Shown here: positions 26,198 through 37,917 of the stretch, piece after piece | Position numbering within the stretch: position 1 is the first letter of the stretch | How the letters are laid out: each line of letters begins with the position of its first letter | DNA from: Theocolax elegans | Taxonomy: Eukaryota > Arthropoda > Insecta > Hymenoptera > Cerocephalidae | Assembly: GCA_026168455.1 (NCBI GenBank) | Contig: CM047425.1 | Span: 8,158,001 to 8,222,000 of the forward strand | Length of the DNA: 64,000 nt | Direction of reading: 5' to 3' | Program-made: the position numbers and the translations under genes | Notes under the pieces: generated by a model | Told to the model about the DNA's origin: nothing | The model's database searches: none | Seen by the model: only the letters and a program-made list of their open reading frames with translations

Positions 26198-27031
26198 TCA
26201 ATCTATCAACAAATGGGTAGCAAGAAATTCATCAACTGAATCTGTATCCCATTTATGAATATCCAAAACATCTTCCAACTTGTTCTCAGCATCATATAGT
26301 TTAATAATTGGATCCAAACCTCTCACATATCTTATTTGTAGATTTTTATATTTACTTGGTCGATCACTTTTAATGAAAGCTATGAATGAACATGTTTCAT
26401 TTTTTAATTGTATAAATATTTTTTTATTCACTTATTCTTAAATAAATTTAATATTTATAATTGCACTAACTTATTATTTTAAAACAAATTTATTTAAGTT
26501 ATTTTTAATTCATATATTAAGATGAAACTATAAAAAATTTTATTTTATAAGGGAAATGATAAATACAATTGTTTACCTTGAATTTGTGGATATGCTCCAA
26601 ATTTACAAGTACATACTTCTAATACAGCTTTTGGATATCGCTTTGAATTTGATCCATCATCGTCTTCATCTTTCAAACAACATTCTTTACACTTATCCCT
26701 AAAAATAAATTTAATTATATTTAAAAAAAGTTCTTATGTAAAGTTTATTTAGTATTCTTATAGCTAAAATACATACGATATTTCATTAAGATCAAATTTA
26801 TTTAATTTGTCACAAGTAGAGCAAAGTAAATTTGCCTTATTGTACCCAAGGCTTTTACAGTCTTCTGCAGAAAACTCTGCTCTAACATCATTGATCTAAA
26901 ATAGTAATATTTAGGTATTTCAAATTAAAAATAATGTACAAAGATAACTAATAACGTTACTCTTTTATTATATGCTCACATACCGCTACAACAAGTAGAA
27001 AAGCTGGAATTAGTTTTAAAATGTTTGTCAT
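26198..27031 (-). CDS. SELENOF: SELENOF (15 kDa selenoprotein) cysteine homologue
   Basis: SELENOF is an endoplasmic reticulum thioredoxin-like oxidoreductase that binds UDP-glucose:glycoprotein glucosyltransferase and works in glycoprotein quality control. Minus-strand exons 27031-26984, 26895-26777, 26698-26577 and 26379-26198 give 156 residues. The first ~22 residues (MTNILKLIPAFLLVVAINDV) are a signal peptide. A Cys-rich UGGT-binding segment follows, with paired cysteines including CSTCDKL and DKCKECC. The thioredoxin-like domain includes YVRGLDPIIKLYDAE and WDTDSVDEFLATHL. The redox motif, CGU in vertebrates, reads C85-T-C87 here, with an ordinary TGT codon in place of UGA, so no recoding is needed. 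The upstream out-of-frame ATG leads at once to a stop. It is divergent with codanin-1. Confidence 0.94.
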
Positions 27032-28070
27032 CTCATGAATATTTTAAGTAAAGAACAAAAAATGACACGTTATTAACAAAGGTAGATCTAATTTTCGTTG
27101 ATGTTACATATATATATATATATATCAAGAGAGAAATATAGTACTAATTATTAAGCTAGGTTATATTTTCCGATAAGAAATGTATATTGCACACATATAC
27201 ACATCATCACATCACGATTCACGCATCAATCGACCAATCGTTGTGCATCAGAATTCAGATTGTGACAGATCGTAGCACCGTCTGGTGAGGGAAAATGATT
27301 AACCGCACGGACTTATAAACTTATTAAGAGTTCACCAGCAGACTTCAGACTTCAGCGTCACCATGCAGCGTAGAGCGTAGTACCGTTACATTACAATAAA
27401 AAATTTGAGAACATAAGAAAAAATAAGAAATAATTAAAGTAACAATATATATTTTAATAATATTTTAATTTTTTAAAAATTAATACGTACTTATGAATTA
27501 AAAATTTAGAATATTCAATATTCTAAATTTCTAAAATCTAATATTTCTTGACTTAATCTTCTAATTCATGTTTTTCTTTCAGTGGTACAATATTAATACA
27601 ATTTAAAGAACAAAAATTTATATAAATATTAATTAATAGTATTATGTAAAATTACAAATAGATAATAAAGATAAATAAATAAGGATTATTCCGATTTATA
27701 AATTTAGATTTGTGCTATTTTATAAATTGACCCGCTAGAGGCGCTATTTTTATTTTTACAAAGTAATCAATGTATATATATATATATATATGTGTATATT
27801 GTATATAGAGCATCATCTCTCACCACTCACCAGACACCAATATAGTGCAACATCAGTTTATTAAGTAGTTAATGTTTATTTATATTGTGCATTTTATGCA
27901 TTCTGGTGTCGAATTTTTTGTATATGAGGTGCGCCAAAAAATTACTATGGTTAACATTTCTTTACGATTATTTATAAATGAATGACGATCAATTCAGTGA
28001 ATCGAATTTTTATTGTTTATCAAGATCTTAACTATTTATTTTTGTAATATATTAATTAACAAAATATAAC
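27032..28070. promoter_or_regulatory. Head-to-head upstream region of SELENOF (-) and codanin-1 (+)
   Basis: About 1 kb separates two divergent start codons. It contains AT microsatellites near 27108-27126 and 27773-27791 and a moderately GC-richer block at about 27200-27400. A shared promoter is inferred from arrangement only; no core element is convincing. Confidence 0.4.
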
Positions 28071-31000
28071 ATGGCAGAGCGAGTGTTAAGTGATATGTTA
28101 AATTTTAAAGTACCACCTAAGGTTATTATTGATTGGTTGATATCTGATTGTTTTTCTGTAAGTATAAATATTATATTTGTATATATTCATTTAGATAATA
28201 ATTTTAACCAGCTAGAAATATTGACTAACGTAAAATTGATTAATTTTATTGTATAAAATATGCTTACTAAAATTAAGTATATTCTTTTTATGATGATGTA
28301 TTAAGGAGGTGGCATACCCGGTATGTTACCAACTGAGCACAAAAAGATAATTATCCTATTTATTTAAAAAAATATGCAATTTTATGTAAATTTCGAATAC
28401 AGAAACACTAGATAATTAAGTCGTTCTACAAAGTTTCAAGTCAATGCAATAAAGACACCCTAAAGAGTCTATTTATTTGCATTTAAAAGTGTTAGTGAAA
28501 ATTATTATTGTAAATTTTATTTTTTAGGAACCGAATTATAAGGATGTTTTTGATATCAACTGCCCCAAAGAAGTATTTATAACTTTCTTTTTGGATTATT
28601 TAAAAAATCAGTTAAATAGGTAATTATTTTTTAAATATTTTATCTAATATTATTTACACGATAATAATGTAAATTAATATATTTTTAGTATTATTGAAAC
28701 TGCTAATAATGGGAGTAAAGAAACTCCTTCAAAGAATACAACACCTTCACAAAAGAAAATTGAAATCTGCAAAGATGAAGATGTTGATCAACAACTGTCA
28801 AAAAATAATCAAAATCTCAATGCACCGAATATTAAACACTGTGTTAATGACAGTGAATTAAAAAAAGAAATGCAAAATAATAAACCTATTTCTCAAGATG
28901 TATCAATTGAAACTAATTCAAAAATTCAAGTTGACAATACAAATGTAAATACAGTTTCACCAATAACAAGTCCACAGACTAGCACACCTGTTATAAAGAA
29001 AAAAACTTCATTGAAGAAAAATAGAGCTGAATTAATTACCTGTAATTCATCACAAGGAAGAAAAATAAATCCTGCATTTGTGGACAATTTTGAAATTGAA
29101 CAAGCTAACAGTTCAATAGAAAACAAAAGTTTAAGTTTTGACTTTAATTCTTTTCCAAGTCTTGGAGGAAACAATTCTAACAGTTTAAATATTTCAAGTG
29201 TTAATAAGAGTGAATTATCTGATTTAAATAATTCTAATATTTCTCAGAAATCTGATATTTCATTTCCTAATAAACTTTTATTACAAAGTCCTGTTTCTCC
29301 ACTGTATACTAACGAAACTCATATGTTTAGTCCAATAAATGCGAAATTTTCTCGAAGCTTGGATAACGCTAATACACCTGAAAGAAATCCAAATAATTTT
29401 TTAAAAAGTTCTAGAAACACTCCTAGAAATTTAAGCTTAGCTGATTATATAGTACCAGAAAATCGAAGTTCAAAGAAAGGTAAAGGAAACAGAAGTAGTT
29501 GTAAAATAATAAGAACCAATGAACAAAAGGAAAGTGATGACCAAACTATGGTATCTAATGAGTCTTCTACACAATCAAAAAAGCATACTAGAAGAAGAAA
29601 AGTTAACCCTACAAGGCTTATCACTGCAGATGAAAAAGGTAACAAATCATACTTTTAGAATTATTTTAATTATTTTAAATTAATAATTTTTGAGAATAAA
29701 GTTGATAACTTTAAACCTCATTCGATAACAAAATAATTATTTAAAAAACATGTATTTTGAAGTAATATATTATTTTATAGGAAATAAAGAAAATACAGTT
29801 TTTGGAGTTGTGTCTAGGCCTTTTACTCAAAATCCACAATTTGTAAATGTGTCACCAATTGACAAATCTAATGATAGCGAATCCTTTCAAGTAGAACGAG
29901 GTCTTGTGAAAATGGAAAGGCAGAAGAAACCTGAAAATTTGGAAGTTATTACAAATCCAAGTCCAACTGTATGTAAAGAACAGGAGCAAAATATTACTAT
30001 ATTGAAGAAAAAAACAAAAATAATTCCAATCAGACCTATAATTACGCCATGCAAAGAATTGGTAAAAAATATAGAAATACTGAATATATTAGCTGAACTA
30101 TACAGTGGATTTTTAGAGAATAATTTAGTTGTTAATATAATGTCAGAATTTTATTTTATAATTAATTTAATTACTAATCAGTATAAAGAATCTGATAAAC
30201 ATCTTTCTGAAAAAAATATTAATTATAAAATAAAAAATGATAAAGTAGAACTAGATAATGTTTCAGATGATGTAAAAAAGAATTTATCAATGTTAAGAAA
30301 ATCATTAAATTTTGACGATTTTCATTCAGTAAATGAACTTGATATGATAGATTTAGGATGTTCGAATTTAGAAAGTAAAGGTGAAGAACATGTAAATAAT
30401 ATCAGTAAGGAAATGGATAATATCTCAATAAATCAAAGTTTTGATGATAGTTGTGAATCAATAAAAGAACAGAATGTTGAAGAATTAATTAATACCAAAG
30501 ATTGCATTAAAATGTACCTTGATACACCACATAATTGTGTATATTTTGCAACGCAAGTTCTAAATTATCAAAAAGCATTTTTAAATTGTCTAGATAGAGT
30601 AACTTTGAAATTCCTTTGTGAAAATAATCAGATTGCTATGTTTCAACCAGAACTTCGTAAATACTTGGGAGAAATTTATAGTATGAATGTTGCTGATTCA
30701 AATAAAAATAAACTTTTATTGAATAATACGTAAGTTAATTAAATATTCTATCATTTACTTGAAACATATTTTATTTATTAATAATTAAAAAGAAAATAAT
30801 AAATACTTTGCAGAATTGCGAAGTCAAATGTATGCTTCCAGATAGATACAGATAATCGTGAAAATTTTCCAACGCAAGCAGCATTTCAGAATTTTAAAAA
30901 GCAGCGAGATATGTTTTATGAAATATTAAAAATTTGGGAAGATAATCATTTACAACCTGGGTGGTCATTTCAAATTGTATTAGGCAGAAAAATTAAATCG

Positions 31001-34000
31001 ATGCTCTATATGCACATAGATGTAATGAATTTTACTCATTTTACGAGACTTTTTAAGTCACAATTACTTATTTCATGTATTCAAAACGGACAACAGGTAT
31101 TTTAAAGTACTATTTATATTAAATGCAGTTACATTGATAAAAAATTAAACGTTTATATTAACAACATTTCTAGGAAGATTTATTGGATGATGAAACTTTA
31201 AGTTTTCTCAAAAATTTAAAAAACAATGACCCAACAAAATTGAATAATTTGCAAAGAAAATTAATTACACCTCAATCCCAAAATGGCCCAGTACCATTAC
31301 CTTCGTTTCCTGGAATTCAGGAGTTTTACAAAAATTTTATTCTTTATGCATCAGATTCTATGTTTTATGTATACCTTGAGGACACACTTATTCATGAAAT
31401 AAATGAACTTAATAATACACAATTTCTTGGTAGTGATATTAAAGAATCAGGTACATTTAGCATGCTATAAATTTTATAGACCCTTATGTTTATATTTATT
31501 AATGAGTTTGTTAATTTGTGATACTACTTGTTATATTCTAGAAACTGAAGTTGATGAGCATACAAAGCAAAATTTTATTATATGTTTATCTAGTTTGAGA
31601 TTACTTTCAAAATTTCTTGGATATGTAACTGCTTTGCCATATAAATCAGAAACAAGTATGCTTGAAGATGTTATAATTTCTCAAGTTTCTTTACGTAGTA
31701 ATGTATGTGATATATATATATAAAATTAATAATTTAATTGTGAATTATATTTATATGTTCTAAGCTTAAATTATTTTTATTTTTTTTAGTGTCTGGCACG
31801 AATAGATCTACAATCTTTTCTTCTTGATGCCACAGCACAAGGAAAATTATTATTGGCAGTGCCATGGGTAGTAGAATATTTGTCAATGATGGATCATGCA
31901 TCTTTTTACTTACCTTATTACAAACAAGTGTTAGAAATATTATACTGCATATACCGTTTAGCAGGAAACCCATTGTTAATGTCTCATAAAGTTGGAATTT
32001 TAATTAAATTAATAATCGGTTGGTTATTTGAATTACCAGTGTTTCCTAAAGAATTTTTATACTGTTATTATGGACAATATCATACGCTTAAAACATTATT
32101 TATAGTATCTACGGATACTGTTGGAAACATATATTTTAATACTGAAACGACTGCTATAAAAGCTACTGTGTCTTTAGATAAATTAGATATGGTTGATGAT
32201 AAAGTGTTGTACAGTTGTTGCCCCTTTTTAAAAGAATTAAATATTTTATTGACTTCCAGAAATTTGAATGTAAATAATTCTGTATCATATAGACATGTTA
32301 CTCCAGTTACAAGTCAATTAAAAAGTTCCGTTAAAAAGACAAATACGAAAAATGTGCAGGTAATATGTAATTTTAATATATATATATAATTAATAAAAAT
32401 TGAAAATGGTATCATCATTACTAAAATTTTAATTTTAAAACAGTTTCAATTAGAAGAAGCATTTTTCCATGGACAACCTATGTCTACAAAGAAAACTGTT
32501 GAATACGTATCTGAAAGAGTAGCCTCTAGTTGCGTTAAATACATTTATAATAATTTACTACATGTTGAACGAGAAAAATTTCTTATAATAATACAATCTA
32601 CAGTTGAAGAAAATTATGGTGAGCTTTTAAAAAAGAAACAGTTTGAAAAAATCAAGGTAATTTTTATTGTTATATTTTTAATACAATTATTTATTAACAT
32701 TGTTTTAAAGTAAGTAAATAAAAATTTTCAGAGTATTTTATTGAAAGATATGACTTCGTTATCATTAAAAGCAGGGGAAAAAGTCAAAATACAAAGTAAA
32801 GATGTCATTCCAAATATGTGTGAATCTCGTGTGATTCAATCAATTGAATCTTTATTAGCTGAAGACTGTTTACAATCTGTAAAAGATATGTGTGTAAAAA
32901 TTGCAACAAGAATGGCCATGGAAAGAATTAATCAATGGATTCAGTCACATGTTACCAGTGGTAGTGTTTTTGTAAAAGCTATGGAGGCTGAATTGAATCG
33001 AAGTTTCAAAAATAATGATTGTGTTATCGAAGAGAAAATTTCTTATAATCCAAATACTGCAACTCTAAGTAGTATTATAGATAGCATTCGAGTAAGAAAT
33101 TATATATTTGTATATTTTTAATTGTAATTTATATTTATTTAAATACAATCCAATGAGTTATTCAAATTTTAACTTCACATTAAAGGCTATGCTTAGTTAT
33201 AAAAAAAATTTACTGCACATCTAAAGGTTATTATAATGGAAGCTTAATTACAATATTTGATTTACTATAAAGTCGAATGAGTATTGAACCGTTATGAGGA
33301 TTAAAACCTACATTTTCACCTTTGTTAAAGTCACAATTTGTGGTATTAAATCATCTAAAATTTAAAATCTATAAATATAATTCTTTAAAGGTTAAAGTTT
33401 GTATTTCAAACTTTATAAAGATTGAAACGTTTGTTTCACACTTTTTACTTACAGATTTTTAAGTTTACGGTTTAGAGTGCATGGATAGTAAATGCTAAAT
33501 GATTTAAAAATTAAATGGATTGTTTATCAATTTATTGAGAGCCAGGTAGGCTTCTTAATTTAAATGTAGAAAAAAAAAAAATTTACGTTACATGCAAGAT
33601 TTTGTTGGGAAAATTCGACAATCTCTTCAAGCTAAACAAACAATTTTTATTATTATGTTATGTTACATTATTATAAATTACAAGGATCATTTTATGTTTT
33701 GTATTATTCGTTTTTCTTTTTGTTATTTAATATAATAGTAAAAATTGTGTGTTTTGCCTAAAGAAATTGGCGAATTTCCCCAAAATAAACGTTGTGCATA
33801 ACGTAAAAATATTTATTTATTCCTTTATTTAAATTAGAAATCCTGCCTGGTACTAAAGTGAAAAATAATCATTAAATGCTAAATAATGTAAGAAAATTTA
33901 ATTTAACAATTTCTTGCAGAAATTTATTTGGGATTTACTAGAAACTCAAGGACAGTCAGTAACAGTAGATAATTTATCAAAAGTTTGGGACGATTTGATT

Positions 34001-34684
34001 CAGTATGTTACAACAAATACTGATTTAAAACATACATCAGGATCTGTAATTATACCTCTAAGTGTTGATTTCTTCTTAATTCTAAGTATGTATTTTATTT
34101 CTACCAAAAGTAATAGACAGTAAGTATTCTTATTATCTCCTATTTCATGTTATATTCTCAATTTGCATATATTTTACAGTTACATATAGGAATGATTTAT
34201 TTACTCCTACAATACAAGATAAAGTTTGTAAACTATGGAAAATACAACATTTAAAATTATCTGAACCAGACTCACCGTTACTAAGTTTACTTAGTCCAAG
34301 AAATGTAATGTTAATGTCACAATCAAATAATCATAATACTTGGATACAATTTGGAAAGTTTATAAAGAGATTGTTGAATGAAAATATATTATCAATTGTC
34401 GCGTTAAGCTCGCAATCTGTTGCCTTATTCAGAACTGACTGGCCAATAGTACGGATTCCTTTATATTTTTCTATAAATTTAATAATATTTTTTTAGTATT
34501 ATTTAAAATTAAGATAAATATTTTTTATTTGCAGCCTACGACGAAAAGTTTGTCTACGTGTTTAAAAGAAGCGATAGACGGTTTTAAATCAACAGATGAA
34601 GAGACTGAAAAAGTAAGGTACTTATTAGATTGGGTAGCTGGAGCATACAATGACATGGATCGAGATACTTTTGGTTTCGATTGA
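28071..34684 (+). CDS. CDAN1: Codanin-1
   Basis: Codanin-1 binds the histone chaperone ASF1 and limits histone supply; the human gene is mutated in congenital dyserythropoietic anaemia type I and the fly homologue is essential. Coding exons are 28071-28157, 28528-28619, 28689-29638, 29781-30729, 30814-31096, 31174-31450, 31542-31702, 31790-32359, 32444-32656, 32732-33091, 33920-34119, 34190-34448 and 34535-34684, joining to 1516 residues (human about 1227). Recognisable blocks include FPSLGG near 215, the core from NCVYFATQVLNYQKAFLNCL, then TDNRENF, FKKQRDMFYEILKIWEDNH, LRLLSKFLGYVTALPY, AVPWVVEYLSMMDH, YSCCPFLKELN and KTVEYVSERVASSCVKYI. Late in the protein come LLSPRNV and a Trp-containing helix. 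GRKINPAFV at about 182-190 resembles the ASF1-binding B-domain motif of the human protein. The N-terminal third is Ser/Asn/Lys-rich and probably disordered, explaining the greater length. AATAAA lies at 34837. Confidence 0.93.
33092..33919 (+). other. Largest intron of codanin-1
   Basis: This is an 828-base intron in a gene whose other introns are mostly 70-370 bases. It opens GTAAGA and closes TTGCAG. It has no coding potential. Its size suggests an old insertion, but I could not identify terminal repeats. Confidence 0.6.
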
Positions 34685-37600
34685 AATATACGTTGTTAAA
34701 AATGCGATATACACTATTATAGTATTGTACAATTCCTCTAAGTTAAAAAAAGTGCACGCACAAATATTTTGTATAATTGAACGATTGAATGATTTTTATT
34801 TATATTTATAGTCTTATATAATTTAAAAATATAATGAATAAATGTTGTGATACGTAAAAAAGAAATGAAAAAATGTTAATCATTGTCTTACCTTAGGTAT
34901 CATATGCTTGAATTTTAAAGAACCGTATAGCAAATATCGAGTAGCGTCAGTCAAACTACTTGTAATACATGCAGGTTGTTAATCATTGATTTTCTATAGA
35001 CAACTAGTTATATAATCGATTAAATTATTAACCAAAAAAAATTATAAATTAACAATTTCGTATAAGTAAAATTTAAATTCTTGAAGAACAAGCAGTAAAG
35101 TTATACCAAAAATTTTGATATGATATTTATTATTTATATGTATATATAAATTTATTGGAGTGAAAAAATAGAAACATCAGTCTTCCATGGTAAAAACTGA
35201 GTCTCTTTCACCAAAGAGTGAAAAGTGTTTAAGTGACTATAAGTAATTTTTTTCAAATTTTTAGCTAGGTCCCTGTTTGCGATATTTATACATTGTTTGT
35301 TCTTGTTAATCGAGTAACTGCAATAAATTATTAATCTGCAAAAACTAAATAAATAATTAGTTGCAACTATCGTACGAAAAAGTTGGGATTCACAAAGAGG
35401 TAATTAAAAGTCGAAAAAAAAATGTAAATAAAGGTAAACTCGGGCGTTAACAAGGGCAGCTTTAAAATGCCAGGAGTCCGTTGAATGAACGAGAAGGATA
35501 GAAGGATAGGGTAGCTCGTTTATTAAAGACGTCGTAGGAATAGCAATGAGTCGGTAGTCGGTACGTATATAACCGAGCCATCGGTGTCTGGTTGCCTCTC
35601 ATACCGATGACCTCTGGTTTTTCGTGAAGGTTCGCGCGCTTCGAGCTTGCAGGTATTGCACGTTGCTCCCTCGCCTCATAAAACCTCGCAATTACGATAT
35701 AAATCATCGTTGATTGCTTCGCAATATGACGCGTACGAGCTTTCCTACGCTTTAGCATATTACGGTACTACGCGCCATCGCCGGCCCCGCCGCCACCGCT
35801 TCTGTTGGTGGGGTTGTTACTTTCCTCCCTTGATTCAACGTTCTCTCCTCTTTTCCTCTATATATATTTTGCGGAATTTACCTTGGCGTTTACGGATCTA
35901 TTGTTTCATCTATATACATTGCATTCTATGCTAATTTTTCGTGTACTCTCCTTCGTTATAACGTATATAAGCGAACGCTATGTATAGGTATATTGCACAA
36001 CATGTAGCACGTACCTACTGGAATGCGCGCAGCTTGCGTATACTTGCGCTCATTACTTTTTCCGAAATAAAATTTATTCTTTTAATTTACATTTTTAATC
36101 ATTCTATTATTTATAGATATATCTATTATTTATAGACTATTGTGTAGTTATTGTATAGATATTATTTTTATTCAATAAAATCTATCGAATAGGATATCCA
36201 TCAGCGTGCAAATATTATTCAACTATTGTTTTTTTTTTCAAATTATACGCGTCAAAGCAAATATTTTATACGATTATTGCTTCCTCGTATGAACTTCTAT
36301 AATAGAAAAATTTGTCGATTTGCTAAAAGTATGTTAGAAGTAAGTACGTTTTGTCTTGTCTAAAGTCCAAATCACGAGATTTTAAAAAATTTCCTTGAGG
36401 ATGTATGTGTGTGTGCGTACGCGTGAGTGTGTGTGCGAGTGTTTGTACCTATAATTTATAATACTCAGGTTGGGCATGTTTTCTTTTCTTTTTCCGAATT
36501 CGGGGAAAAATTTATTTTTGAATCTATCGATTCGCTTTCGTTTTAAAACCAACTTTCGATTTTTCAAAAATTTATTTTTTATGTTGCGTGATGACATTTT
36601 AATCAGACCCAATAATACTTTATAGCGAATAAAGAAATCTTTATTATTGATTAGGGTTTTTCAAATTATCTTTACATATTGCATCTACACGCACACACAT
36701 ATAATTTTTATTATACATCTATACATCTATAAAGAGAACCAAGAAGATTATCGATTTAAAAAGAAATTATCCCGTCCAATGCATTATAAACCACGTAGGA
36801 TTATTTAAGTGGATTTAGTTAAGCCGTGATATAGGAAACTACTTTAGAGGAAAGTTAGGAAAACGTATTTTCCAAATTGATTGCCATGAGAGCCATTCAT
36901 TTGTCGCGGCCTTTTCCCAATCGGAAGTTTCCCTACTTGAGCTATCGATCGAGAAAGCTCGTGATTCAGAGACTTAAGCTCGGCGAACGACACAACCTAC
37001 GGCAGGGTCTTTTCGCGTCATCAATTCCTCGTGTGTCTCGATTCTCGTTTGGACGCAGGTGCAGATTCCATTCTCGAAGACTTTGCCTTTTCTCCTCTCT
37101 TTTTACCTTACGCTCTTCCAATGCTTATTCCACATATACCTATTTATGCTTCTCAAATATCAGTTTCAATCAATTAATAAATAATCAATAAATAATTGTC
37201 TTTATGTAAGTATAAAAAATTGGCTTAATTTCTTAAGGATTTTAAGAAGCTTTAATCGAATGTACAATATAATTTAACAATGTAACTTAATACATTTTCA
37301 AAGCGAAAAATAATTATATTTGCTTACTATCTCAACAATTATCAATTAAGTAGATAAAGAAAACTAGTAATTATTTTTTTAAAAATATGTAAGTGCAATC
37401 TACACGGAAAAAAAATTAGTGTTGATAGGATATTTAAAATGGAAACTAAAAATTTTTGCACTTTCGTGTACAGACTTTTTGTAAACGGTTTCGTAAACTC
37501 AAATAAGTGTTATTTTTTTAACAAATATAAATAATAGACTATGTGAATTACGGTCCTAAAATATCAATTCTTGTATAACCAATAGATAATTATTTTTTGA

Positions 37601-37917
37601 CTTGAAAGAAAAAGTTGAAATCAATAATTTAACGATACAGTTCCTACAACTTTATATTTTAGTGACTTATTTATTTAATACATCAGTAAAAAAGATTCTC
37701 TGATAGTTATTAATTTAACGTATACATCTATAAAAATATAGTATACAAGTCATTGAAATTAGTGTGAAGCTCGTTATTGCGTTCTTAAATTCTAAACGTT
37801 ATTCGTGAGTTGTAAATATTTTATTACCTAACGCAGTGTAGGTAACCAGCTTGTCCAATACATTAATGTATGCATTAAAAAATTTTTTTTTCGAAATGCA
37901 ATGTATTAGCTATTGAA
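34685..37917. other. Intergenic stretch, codanin-1 to lipase
   Basis: No gene is supported. It contains a GC-richer island at about 35460-35830 with a CCG/CCGCC-rich core near 35776-35805, GT-rich sequence near 36400-36440, and a second mixed-composition block near 36880-37100. Open frames cross these islands on both strands without resembling known proteins. Just upstream of the lipase, ATACATTAATGTAT forms a perfect palindrome near 37859-37872. Confidence 0.5.

Noticed and set aside
28926..29645. Minus-strand open frames opposite codanin-1
   Set aside because: Leucine/phenylalanine-rich antisense shadows of the Asn/Lys/Ser-rich codanin-1 exon 3.
35462..35758. 98-residue minus-strand open frame in the GC island
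   Set aside because: No recognisable domain, overlaps a comparable plus-strand frame, and no splice or promoter support.
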